A DNA stretch of 21,913 nt from an uncultured Eubacteriales bacterium (GTDB lineage: Bacteria; Bacillota; Clostridia; Christensenellales; CAG-138). Positions within the stretch are counted from its first letter, which is position 1. Every line of letters starts with the position of its first letter. The translations under genes and the position numbers were made by a program. This document shows, in pieces, positions 8,332 to 13,775 of this stretch. The stretch is taken from positions 1 through 21,913 of the forward strand of contig URFJ01000020.1 of NCBI GenBank assembly GCA_900547135.1. The letters run 5' to 3'. The notes beneath the pieces were generated by a model, which saw only the letters and a list, made by a program, of their open reading frames with translations, was not told where the DNA came from and did not search any database.

Positions 8332-9263
8332 TCAAACATATTGGACAGAATAGGCATGAAGGAAAGCGTTGGGAGAGGTATACTTTAAGGGAGGCATAGG
8401 ACGGTTATTGGAGGCTCTTCGATGCACAGCTAGCTGTGCATCGAAGTCGGCGAGGGAGTAGAAGGAATGGGTGTCGTAGAAACGGCGTTGATCCTCGCGG
8501 TGGCTGCGCTCGACCTTGCCGTTGTGGCGGGGAGTATAGGGGCGAATACGCTTGTGCCTGATTCCAAGGTCGGCAGCTGTTTTCTCAAAGAGCGTGTAGC
8601 TTGGACATCCAGAAGGATTGAGATGGTTAGTAAACTCAAAGCCGTTGTCAGTCTGAACGCATTCAATAGTAAATCCATGCTTTTTGAAGAATGAATACGC
8701 CTTCCTCAAGAAATCGGCCGACGAATAGGTGTTCTGTTCTTCATACGCGCCTAAGTACCTAAGGCGGGTAAACTCGTCAATGGCCGTGTATTGAAACAAC
8801 CTCATACAATTGGCGCAGCAAGAGCGAGGAACCACCTTGACGTCTATTTGCACTCGTTCTCCGGGATACGTCATCTGCTGATAAGGCTTAGGAATATAGG
8901 ACTTCTTGAGCGGCGCAGGTGGCAGCATCGCCAGCCGTTTGAGTACGCGATACAAGCTTTCGGGGCAGCGTGTATACCCTCTATCCTGAAGTCGGCACCA
9001 AAGGTCTATCAGTCCCAGCCTTGGATTCCTTCGCCTCATATCCCGAATCAGCTTCAGTTCGTCTTCAGTGTGCTGGTTGGGGTGAGAATGCGGGCGTCGA
9101 GAGCGGTCGGCAAGGGACTCGATGGTGCCATCGTATCGCGCCAGCCAGAAGTAAATGGTGGAACGAGCACGGTTGTACTTGCGCGAGGCTTTGGAAACTC
9201 CGAATTCTCGGCATAGCACACTAGGGATTGCCTGTACTTCATGTTTTGTGTTACAGTGTTCAT
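8332..9263 (-). pseudogene. IS481 family DDE transposase, disrupted by a frameshift
   Basis: The protein cuts and rejoins DNA ends of its own insertion sequence. The expected start is the ATG at 9263 (MNTVTQNMKYRQSLVCYAE), typical of this IS481 subgroup, but the rest of the protein (FGVSKASRKYNRARSTIYFWLARYDG onward) lies in another frame. One base appears to be missing near 9203-9206, where GAGAATTC would be GAGAAATTC. Downstream everything is intact: an N-terminal HTH, then the rve/DDE core with D in VQIDVKVVP, D in VQTDNGFEF and E in NGKVERSHRE, ending SVQYV. A GTG at 9276 would start the long frame but gives an unrelated N-terminus. Flanking inverted repeats could not be delimited. Confidence 0.85.
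8417..8446. repeat. 30-bp perfect palindrome inside the transposase gene
   Basis: CTTCGATGCACAGCT (8417-8431) is followed directly by its exact reverse complement (8432-8446). It encodes DFDAQLAVHRR of the transposase in the proper frame, so it may be a chance result of codon choice, yet a 30-bp perfect palindrome with no spacer is rare. Confidence 0.8.
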
Positions 9264-9395
9264 GAGGGATTTGCACTTCCTTTTCGGCTTTTGTTTTGTT
9301 GTTGCATACTTACAATAACCGATTTGTGCGAATCCTTCATCCTTTTTCTTCTCTTTCCCCCTTCCTTATGTCCATTATGTATTGTAGTCCTACAC

Positions 9396-9420
9396 TTTAG
9401 AGATAATTATAAGCTAAAGT
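9396..9420. repeat. 25-bp direct repeat, right copy
   Basis: This is the exact second copy of the repeat at 6557-6581. Here one more base on each side extends the inverted arms to CTTTAG and CTAAAG. The two copies enclose about 2.8 kb of decayed mobile DNA. The 9264-9395 stretch before it holds no recognisable gene. Confidence 0.85.
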
Positions 9421-9545
9421 GCTATTGCAATACCAAAAATAGTATGTTAGAATTAACAGCGGTTATTGGATTTTTTAATATTTCTCACGATTTTCTTCCA
9501 ATTTATTGGGAAATAATATTGGGAGTAAGACTTAAAAATATAAAT

Positions 9546-9614
9546 GCCGGTGTGATGGAATTGGCAGACGTAGTGGACTCAAAATCCACTTCGCCGTCTG
9601 ATACCGTATCGGCG
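9546..9614 (+). pseudogene. tRNA-Leu-like partial copy 1 (anticodon CAA)
   Basis: The acceptor 5' strand GCCGGTG, D arm (GGAATTGGCAGAC) and a perfect 5-bp anticodon stem (GTGGA/TCCAC) around CTCAAAA are present. After that the sequence leaves the tRNA plan: a CGCC/GGCG hairpin with inner GATAC/GTATC replaces the variable and T arms, and no CACCGGC-CCA end exists. It is followed by a terminator-like CCCTTGATACTACGGGG and TTTTTT. It cannot be a normal tRNA. Confidence 0.6.
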
Positions 9615-9667
9615 CTATCCCTTGATACTACGGGGTTTTTTACAACTTAATATGTACTTTGTTTTTT

Positions 9668-9690
9668 ATGTCCCTCCTCAATGTCCCTCC
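9668..9690. repeat. Two ATGTCCCTCC boxes (unit 1), putative integrase arm sites
   Basis: Exact copies at 9668-9677 and 9681-9690. The second continues into CCTCCGA-TTTC-TCGGAGG and then GACAT, giving an extended dyad. The same boxes recur in unit 2 and, inverted, next to int. Confidence 0.6.
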
Positions 9691-9734
9691 GATTTCTCGG
9701 AGGTGACATCGGGAGTTGACTTAAAAATATAATT

Positions 9735-9804
9735 GCCGGCGTGTTGGAATTGGCAGACGAGGTGGACTCAAAATCTACAACGCCGTTTCTTACCACTTTG
9801 GCGT
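9735..9804 (+). pseudogene. tRNA-Leu-like partial copy 2 (anticodon CAA)
   Basis: Starts GCCGGCG, keeps the D arm and an anticodon stem GTGGA/TCTAC (one G-T pair) around CTCAAAA, then an ACGCC/GGCGT hairpin instead of variable and T arms. There is no acceptor 3' strand. A terminator-like AAACCCTTGATTTTACGGGGG plus TTTTT follows. Stem pairing is kept although bases differ from the complete copy. Confidence 0.6.
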
Positions 9805-9857
9805 AAACCCTTGATTTTACGGGGGTTTTTGAAAACTGAATATGTAACTTGCTTTTA

Positions 9858-9880
9858 ATGTCCCTCCACGATGTCCCTCC
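9858..9880. repeat. Two ATGTCCCTCC boxes (unit 2), putative integrase arm sites
   Basis: Exact copies at 9858-9867 and 9871-9880, spaced as in unit 1. The second leads into TCCGA-TTTC-TCGGA and GGACAT. Confidence 0.6.
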
Positions 9881-9924
9881 GATTTCTCGGACAGGACATC
9901 GGGAGACGACTTAAAAATATAAAT

Positions 9925-10011
9925 GCCGGTGTGTCGGAATTGGCAGACGAGACAGACTCAAAATCTGTTATCCGCAAGGGTGTGTGGGTTCGAGTCCCAC
10001 CACCGGCACCA
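9925..10011 (+). tRNA. tRNA-Leu (anticodon CAA)
   Basis: A complete 87-nt tRNA-Leu with encoded CCA. Acceptor strands GCCGGTG and CACCGGC pair fully. The D arm contains GGAATTGGCAGAC, the anticodon stem ACAGA/TCTGT encloses CTCAAAA (anticodon CAA, reads TTG), the long variable arm ATCC-GCAA-GGGT is that of a class II tRNA, and the T arm is GTGGG-TTCGAGT-CCCAC. It lies immediately outside the integrase gene of the conjugative element, the usual place for such an element's attachment site. It is unit 3 of the tandem array and the only one that looks functional. Confidence 0.95.
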
Positions 10012-10022
10012 GACCTTAGCAG

Positions 10023-10064
10023 CTCGTAAACCCTTGATATATCGGGGTTTGCGGGCTTTTCTTT
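10023..10064 (+). terminator. Intrinsic terminator of tRNA-Leu
   Basis: CTCGTAAACCC (10023-10033) pairs with GGGTTTGCGGG (10045-10055), an 11-bp stem with two G-T pairs, then CTTTTCTTT. The core CCCTTGAT...GGGGTTT recurs in units 1 and 2. Confidence 0.7.
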
Positions 10065-10130
10065 ATGCTCTGCACTCTTATGTAGTGTCCCTCGAACATC
10101 AGCAGATTTGCCGTTTTAAGGCTCATTTTA

Positions 10131-10151
10131 GGAGGGACATTGGAGGGACAT
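10131..10151. repeat. Inverted GGAGGGACAT boxes beside int, putative integrase arm sites
   Basis: Exact copies at 10131-10140 and 10142-10151 are the reverse complement of the ATGTCCCTCC boxes in the tRNA-like units. A related ATGTGGAGGGAT lies at the int stop codon. Short direct repeats at ICE ends are commonly bound by the N-terminal arm-binding domain of tyrosine integrases. Confidence 0.6.
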
Positions 10152-10157
10152 AGAGCA

Positions 10158-11351
10158 TTATGTGGAGGGATATACACCTAAAATTGCGTTTGCAGACGCA
10201 ACCTTTGAGGTGAAATTCAGGTGCGTATAGATGTTTGAAGTCGTCGAAATATCGCTGTGACCTAACCACTCCTGAATTTCTTTCAAGCTGACCCCGTTTG
10301 CATACAAAAGGCTCGCACAGCTATGCCGCAAATCGTGGAAACGAATCTTCCGCATATCATTCTTTTGCAGAATCAGCGGAAAATGCTGTGTGATGTAGCC
10401 GGGTTTCACAAGCTCACCGATTTCGTTTACATAGATATAATCGGTGTATTTCCTGCAATAAGATTTCCCGCACAGCTTTCGGTTAAGTTCCTGTTCCGCT
10501 TTCAGACGGTGCAATAGTTCCTCGAACGGCGGTACAAGCGGTAGGCTGCGGTAGCTTGCCTTTGTCTTTGTCCGATCCTTTTGAATGATTTTGCTCTTGC
10601 CGTCTATGGTCGCCTGTGTAACGGTGTGGCGAATGGTGATTGTTTTCTTTTTGAAATCAATCGCGTCCCACTTTAACCCGACCGCCTCACTCCGGCGCAA
10701 TCCGTAAAACGCGCCGAGGATAACGCCAAGCTCTATGGGGTCGCCTTTGACGATCTCAAAAAGACGGTTTAGTTCTTCTTCCTCGTAAACGCTGCCGACA
10801 AACTTTTCTTTCTTCGGCCTTTCAATGCGATCCGCAGGGTTTGTATCAATCAGACCGAGTTTGAAAGCGTGCTGTAAGGCTTTACGGATATTGGCGTGGC
10901 GGTGTATGACCGTGTTTGCGGACACGCCCCGTACCGTCAATTCGTAAGTGTAGTAGTCTTGTATGTGCTTCGGTGTAACCTCGCATAGAGCCAGTCCGGG
11001 GTGATGTTCCTCAAAATACGGAATGATCTTGCTTTTGATTCCCATTGCATACGCCCCGTATGTCGTTTCCTCCACATTCTTCTTTGTCATTTCCAGCCAG
11101 TCGAGCAGGAAAGCAGTAAAAAGGATTGTGCCGACAGGGGCTTTGCCTGTACTGCGTTCAATGACTCTTGCCTCTAACTCAGCTTCTTTGGCAGCGCGGG
11201 CCTCGGATAGCATTTTTTCGGCACGCTTTTTGTTTCCCTTTACTGTTAGACCTGTGGACTTTGACGGCGTGTGCCGTTTACCGTATTCGTCCACATAGTT
11301 CAGTACCATATGATAGTACCCGTTTTTTTCTCGCAGATGTCCTGCTACCAT
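10158..11351 (-). CDS. int: Tyrosine-type site-specific integrase of the ICE
   Basis: This enzyme inserts the element into the chromosome and excises it by strand exchange at att sites. The 397-residue product has an N-terminal AP2-like arm-binding domain (about 1-60), a SAM-like core-binding domain (about 75-175) and a C-terminal catalytic domain with Arg219 (GLRRSEAVGL), His339 and Arg342 (HDLRHS), His365 (GHSD) and the nucleophile Tyr375 (NIYTHL). All expected catalytic residues found are present. The ATG at 11351 is preceded by AAGGAGG. It reads toward the tRNA-Leu gene at the end of the element, the usual Tn916-family layout, with the excisionase gene just upstream. Confidence 0.96.
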   Translation of the reverse strand: MVAGHLREKNGYYHMVLNYVDEYGKRHTPSKSTGLTVKGNKKRAEKMLSEARAAKEAELEARVIERSTGKAPVGTILFTAFLLDWLEMTKKNVEETTYGAYAMGIKSKIIPYFEEHHPGLALCEVTPKHIQDYYTYELTVRGVSANTVIHRHANIRKALQHAFKLGLIDTNPADRIERPKKEKFVGSVYEEEELNRLFEIVKGDPIELGVILGAFYGLRRSEAVGLKWDAIDFKKKTITIRHTVTQATIDGKSKIIQKDRTKTKASYRSLPLVPPFEELLHRLKAEQELNRKLCGKSYCRKYTDYIYVNEIGELVKPGYITQHFPLILQKNDMRKIRFHDLRHSCASLLYANGVSLKEIQEWLGHSDISTTSNIYTHLNFTSKVASANAILGVYPST

Positions 11352-11450
11352 AATAAAACCTCCTTGAAGTGGTACAGCGTAGATTCATCTGCCATTGACA
11401 TTTATATTGTAGCAGAAAGAACCTCATAGGCCAAATGTGCAAACGAGGTT

Positions 11451-11669
11451 TTACGCAGTAGATTTTTCTATCAGTTCCAAGTATTCCAGAATGTTGAGTT
11501 TCGGGATTCGATAACGACGACCGACAATGAAGCTCTTAATCTTGCCGGATTTCAAAAGCCGATATGCGGTTTTGTCGCAGATACCTCCGAGCATTTCACA
11601 CATCTGCTCAACATTGACTACATCGGGATAATCCGTGAATAACAGTTTGTAGGCTGTCTGTGATTCCAT
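11451..11669 (-). CDS. Excisionase-like helix-turn-helix protein
   Basis: This 72-residue protein contains a MerR/excisionase-type winged helix (VNVEQMCEMLGGICDKTAYRLLKSGKIKSFIVGRRYRIPKLNILEYL). Proteins of this sort next to int bend att DNA and steer integrase toward excision. The ATG at 11669 lies 11 nt after the MazF-like gene's stop and has AAGGAGG upstream inside that gene's 3' end. A 99-nt gap separates it from int. The order mazF-like, xis-like, int suggests one transcription unit. Confidence 0.85.
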   Translation of the reverse strand: MESQTAYKLLFTDYPDVVNVEQMCEMLGGICDKTAYRLLKSGKIKSFIVGRRYRIPKLNILEYLELIEKSTA

Positions 11670-11680
11670 AGGCAGCCTCC

Positions 11681-12205
11681 TTAACGGTTCTTCGGGATAA
11701 TCTCATAATCATATCCTTTTCGCTGATTACAATAGGTGCAGGTGTCTTTTTCGGTCTGTTCGGGATTGACCCGGTGCAAAACAAAAGCACCCGAACCGTA
11801 GAAATTCTCGGCGCAGGTGCGGCAAAGACAAAGGATTAACTTGTTCGGTATGCTCTCGATCAGTCCAACGCTGACGGCCAGAGCGTGGTCGATACCGCGT
11901 ATATGTCTTTCAGACAAGTGACCGATAAAGTCCCCTAAACGGCGCTTATCCACGGTTCGCAGTTGTTCCAAAAGGACGATAGAGGGCAGTTCCAAGCCGT
12001 TTTCGGCGTCGATGTAGTAATGGGTAGGTAATTTCGGCTTCGCGTCCTTTTTGCTTGTGATAGAAGCGATAATGACCGTAGGGCTATGCTTGTTGCCGAC
12101 ATTGTTTTGAACGATAACGACGGGACGGTAGCCCTCCTGTTCCGAGCCGATCCCTTGTCCCAAATCGGCGTAATACATATCGCCTCGTAAATATGTGTGA
12201 TTCAT
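11681..12205 (-). CDS. MazF/PemK-type protein with Cys-rich C-terminal tail
   Basis: The N-terminal two-thirds match the PemK/MazF endoribonuclease fold: RGDMYYADLG (7-16), GYRPVVIVQN (25-34), the TSKK segment (50-53) and LEQLRTVDKRRL (79-90). The last 50 residues add a metal-binding-looking tail with Cys126, Cys128, Cys131, Cys156 and Cys159 (LCRTC...CTYC). Plain MazF is about 110-120 residues, so the 174-residue length reflects this extension. Known MazF proteins cut mRNA and are neutralised by a MazE antitoxin encoded just upstream; no such gene is seen here. It has a strong ribosome binding site (AAAGGAGGT, 9 nt before the ATG). Its role in the ICE is unknown; maintenance of the element is one possibility. 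Confidence 0.85.
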   Translation of the reverse strand: MNHTYLRGDMYYADLGQGIGSEQEGYRPVVIVQNNVGNKHSPTVIIASITSKKDAKPKLPTHYYIDAENGLELPSIVLLEQLRTVDKRRLGDFIGHLSERHIRGIDHALAVSVGLIESIPNKLILCLCRTCAENFYGSGAFVLHRVNPEQTEKDTCTYCNQRKGYDYEIIPKNR

Positions 12206-12806
12206 AGTGTTGTGACCTCCTTTGAAATTCAGGCGGTTAGCCGCCTATGTAGAGGTCAAAGGCAGAACAGAATTAAGGTCGGGAAGATACAAACAATTCT
12301 CCGTTTCAGTAGACCCGTCCTGCCGCTTGACCTTGTATAAAGAAACAATCCAATTTGTCCTCGACACCCCGGATTGCTGCGGGAAGTCATCAAACGGCTG
12401 GCGGCTTGTCAGCTCCACGGGAATCTCACCCCCGGCAGGTTCTCTGCCGGCTGCTCTCATTGCCTGCGACGGCTCACGCACGAAAAGCGCTTCAACGCTC
12501 GGACTGTGACTGAACAGGAGTATCATTGTCCCTATTGCCTGTCGTCGCCATATCGGGAGCCGCCCGATACTCATGCCGACTGTTAATCGCTCCTTGCAGG
12601 AAACGAAAGCCAAAGACCATAAAAACATAAAGGTGAAATCTCATTGCTTTTTTCCCGCAGATCGTGGCGCAGCCGCTAATGTGGCTTATGCTCATCACAA
12701 TAGCAATAGGAATGTGTTTGATGAATGGGTATTTAGTTGTCAAGGAACTGTGGAGGTCAATAACCCCCTCGCTGTATTTGCCGTTCAGCGAGGGGGCTGC
12801 ACACCT
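12206..12806. other. 600-bp gap with no confident gene
   Basis: Two minus-strand frames are open here, neither convincing. One (12245-12628, 127 codons) ends just before the MazF-like gene; its ATG has no ribosome binding site. The other (12492-12743) begins with TTG; from an internal ATG at 12644 it would give a 50-residue peptide starting MRFHLYVFMVFGFRFLQG, which could be a small membrane peptide. I recognise neither. The segment also holds the hairpin at 12764-12796. Confidence 0.4.
12764..12796 (-). terminator. Strong hairpin after the sigma-like gene
   Basis: CCCCCTCGCTG (12764-12774) and CAGCGAGGGGG (12786-12796) form a perfect 11-bp GC-rich stem with an 11-nt loop, 10 nt after the sigma-like gene's stop. 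On the minus strand it is followed by TTATTGACC, a poor U-tract, so it may stabilise the mRNA end or pause RNA polymerase. Confidence 0.5.
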
Positions 12807-13256
12807 TTATTCCAAAAGTTTTTTCAATTTTTCAAGAATACGCATTTTCTTTTTATGTACGGCATTGTGATAGATACCAAGCTGTGCTGCATATTCCCGT
12901 TCAGTTTTCCCGTCAAAGAATAGGGCGCGTATCAACTCCTGTTCTTTTTCAGAGAGTTTTGAAATTGCCAAATATAGCTTGTCTACCATTATCTGACCGA
13001 TTACTGCATCTTCAACGCTTTCTTGTCCATCCGAAAATTGTTGTGCATTATCGTCAATAAGCCTGTCCAGTGAATCTTCCCGGCTGGGAATAATTTGTTT
13101 TACCTGCCCATTCTCATCGAGAATAAAACGCTCTGTTTTCAAGTCGTTTTCAAAGTAACGCATTTTACGATCACCTTTCATATAGGCAGAATAAATCTCG
13201 TCTGTTACCTCAATAGGCCGACCGCCTATCCATATTTGCTTTTTATCAGCGCTCAC
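12807..13256 (-). CDS. Sigma-70 region 4-like regulator of the ICE
   Basis: This 149-residue protein ends in a sigma-70 region 4-type helix-turn-helix (ISKLSEKEQELIRALFFDGK, then TEREYAAQLGIYHNAVHKKK, about residues 97-140). The N-terminal half (RYFENDLKTERFILDENG) lacks recognisable sigma region 2, so it is probably a regulator rather than a full sigma factor. Tn916 carries a comparable gene (orf7), whose product with orf8 drives expression of int, xis and transfer genes; a similar role is inferred. The GTG at 13256 is chosen because GGAGG lies 8 nt upstream. That site is partly held in a long hairpin (13266-13308), so translation is probably controlled. Confidence 0.82.
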   Translation of the reverse strand: MSADKKQIWIGGRPIEVTDEIYSAYMKGDRKMRYFENDLKTERFILDENGQVKQIIPSREDSLDRLIDDNAQQFSDGQESVEDAVIGQIMVDKLYLAISKLSEKEQELIRALFFDGKTEREYAAQLGIYHNAVHKKKMRILEKLKKLLE

Positions 13257-13265
13257 GCTGTTTAC

Positions 13266-13308
13266 CTCCGATCAATCTGAATTTTTTGAGATTCAGATTG
13301 ATCCGGAG
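13266..13308 (-). promoter_or_regulatory. Hairpin that masks the ribosome binding site of the sigma-like gene
   Basis: CTCCG plus ATCAATCTGAAT (13266-13282) and ATTCAGATTGAT plus CCGGAG (13291-13308) form a 17-bp stem with one bulged base and an 8-nt loop. In the minus-strand mRNA the 3' arm ends in CGGAG, the first part of the CGGAGGT ribosome binding site, so folding would block translation. Confidence 0.7.
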
Positions 13309-13356
13309 GGTCACGGCAGCCGACGGCGCAAATCGCTGGAATATCACTAAACGCAA

Positions 13357-13400
13357 AAACGCACCTGCATAGCGACAAATTTCGCTGTGCAAGTGCGTTT
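13357..13400 (-). terminator. Intrinsic terminator/attenuator upstream of the sigma-like gene
   Basis: AAACGCAC (13357-13364) and GTGCGTTT (13393-13400), TGCA/TGCA and AGCGA/TCGCT form a stem of about 17 pairs with a small loop. On the minus strand the stem runs into TTTTTGCGTTT. It lies between the leader ORF and the sigma-like gene, where it could stop read-through transcription. Confidence 0.65.
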
Positions 13401-13488
13401 AGTTCATCGTATTTATGGCATATAGGTTCAGGATGCAGCCTGCAATATCCCTGTCGGAAATGGCGACTGTTTTTTAATTTGCCGCTGC

Positions 13489-13566
13489 CTAAGTACCTAT
13501 ATGGTTCATATCTTCATATTCGCTGCTCATTACAAGCAGCGTAACGCCGAAAGAAGTCCAGCGCAT
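13489..13566 (-). CDS. Putative 25-codon leader peptide
   Basis: An ATG ORF encodes MRWTSFGVTLLVMSS followed by EYEDMNHIGT. It has a GGAGGG ribosome binding site 7 nt upstream, and it lies ahead of a terminator and the sigma-like gene on the same strand. Inside it, CGCTGCT (complement of 13535-13541) can pair with AGCAGCG (complement of 13521-13527) or with GCAGCG just after its stop (complement of 13483-13488). Such rival pairings are what a translation-dependent attenuator needs. I do not know a named homologue, and it may not be translated. Confidence 0.4.
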   Translation of the reverse strand: MRWTSFGVTLLVMSSEYEDMNHIGT

Positions 13567-13570
13567 AAAA

Positions 13571-13606
13571 AATCCCTCCAATCCAAAAACTCGGATTTGA
13601 AGGGTT
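13571..13606 (-). terminator. Hairpin with U-tract overlapping the leader ribosome binding site
   Basis: On the minus strand AACCCTTCAAATCC (13606-13593) pairs imperfectly with GGATTGGAGGGATT (13584-13571), followed by TTTT and then the leader ATG. The 3' arm contains GGAGGG. It can act as a terminator or as a cover for the leader's ribosome binding site. Confidence 0.5.
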
Positions 13607-13623
13607 CTTTGCATAACGAAACC

Positions 13624-13658
13624 GCCCTGACAAACCTCGTTTTTTTTATTGGCAGGGC
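13624..13658. promoter_or_regulatory. Hairpin in the divergent control region
   Basis: GCCCTG (13624-13629) and CAGGGC (13653-13658) form the base of a stem extended by CAAA/TTGG-side pairs with one mismatch; an 8-base T run lies in the loop on the + strand. It is the outermost hairpin of the leader series. Confidence 0.4.
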
Positions 13659-13715
13659 TTAAACCTGTTATTTAGTTCAGTTATTTACGAACTGACAGTC
13701 CACCAATAATTGAAT

Positions 13716-13725
13716 TGACATGTCA
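13716..13725. promoter_or_regulatory. Palindrome TGACATGTCA, candidate operator for the XRE regulator
   Basis: A perfect 10-bp palindrome overlaps a TTGACA (13715-13720) in the gap between the divergent regulators, 50 nt before the XRE start. A second inverted pair, CAGTT and AACTG, lies just upstream (about 13678-13694). XRE regulators commonly bind such short dyads next to their own gene; the assignment is inference. Confidence 0.4.
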
Positions 13726-13775
13726 TTATAAACATGGCTCAAATCAGTATAATTATATATGGAGGTGAACTGAAA

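Larger units (their letters stand above)
9521..9710. repeat. Tandem tRNA-Leu unit 1 of 3
   Basis: The first of three head-to-tail units with a 190-bp period (starts 9521, 9711, 9901). Each begins GGGAG, then GACTTAAAAATATAA, then a tRNA-Leu 5' half, a CCCTTGAT...GGGGTTT hairpin, and, in units 1 and 2, two ATGTCCCTCC boxes and a CCTCCGATTTCTCGGAGG-type hairpin. Confidence 0.8.
9711..9900. repeat. Tandem tRNA-Leu unit 2 of 3
   Basis: The second 190-bp unit, about as diverged from unit 1 as either is from unit 3 in the shared parts. It has the same order of parts: leader, tRNA 5' half, hairpin, terminator-like hairpin, paired ATGTCCCTCC boxes. Confidence 0.8.

Noticed and set aside
9395..9421. 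The 25-bp repeat as a dif/XerCD site
   Set aside because: The size and arms are roughly dif-like, but the XerD-side sequence TTATGTAAA typical of Firmicutes is not matched.
9228..9650. 140-codon plus-strand frame running into the tRNA array
   Set aside because: It crosses the 25-bp repeat and a tRNA-like copy, has no ribosome binding site and no recognisable product.
10023..10055. CCCTTGAT...GGGGTTT as the integrase crossover core
   Set aside because: It recurs in all three units, but it is better explained as the terminator of each tRNA unit. The far end of the element is outside the window, so the core cannot be fixed.
12245..12628. 127-codon minus-strand frame before the MazF-like gene
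   Set aside because: It has no ribosome binding site and no recognisable domain. It is mentioned only in the description of the gap.
13734..13775. Upstream ATG start for the XRE regulator
   Set aside because: It would put the well-placed GGAGG inside the coding region and add 14 residues that do not fit the XRE domain.
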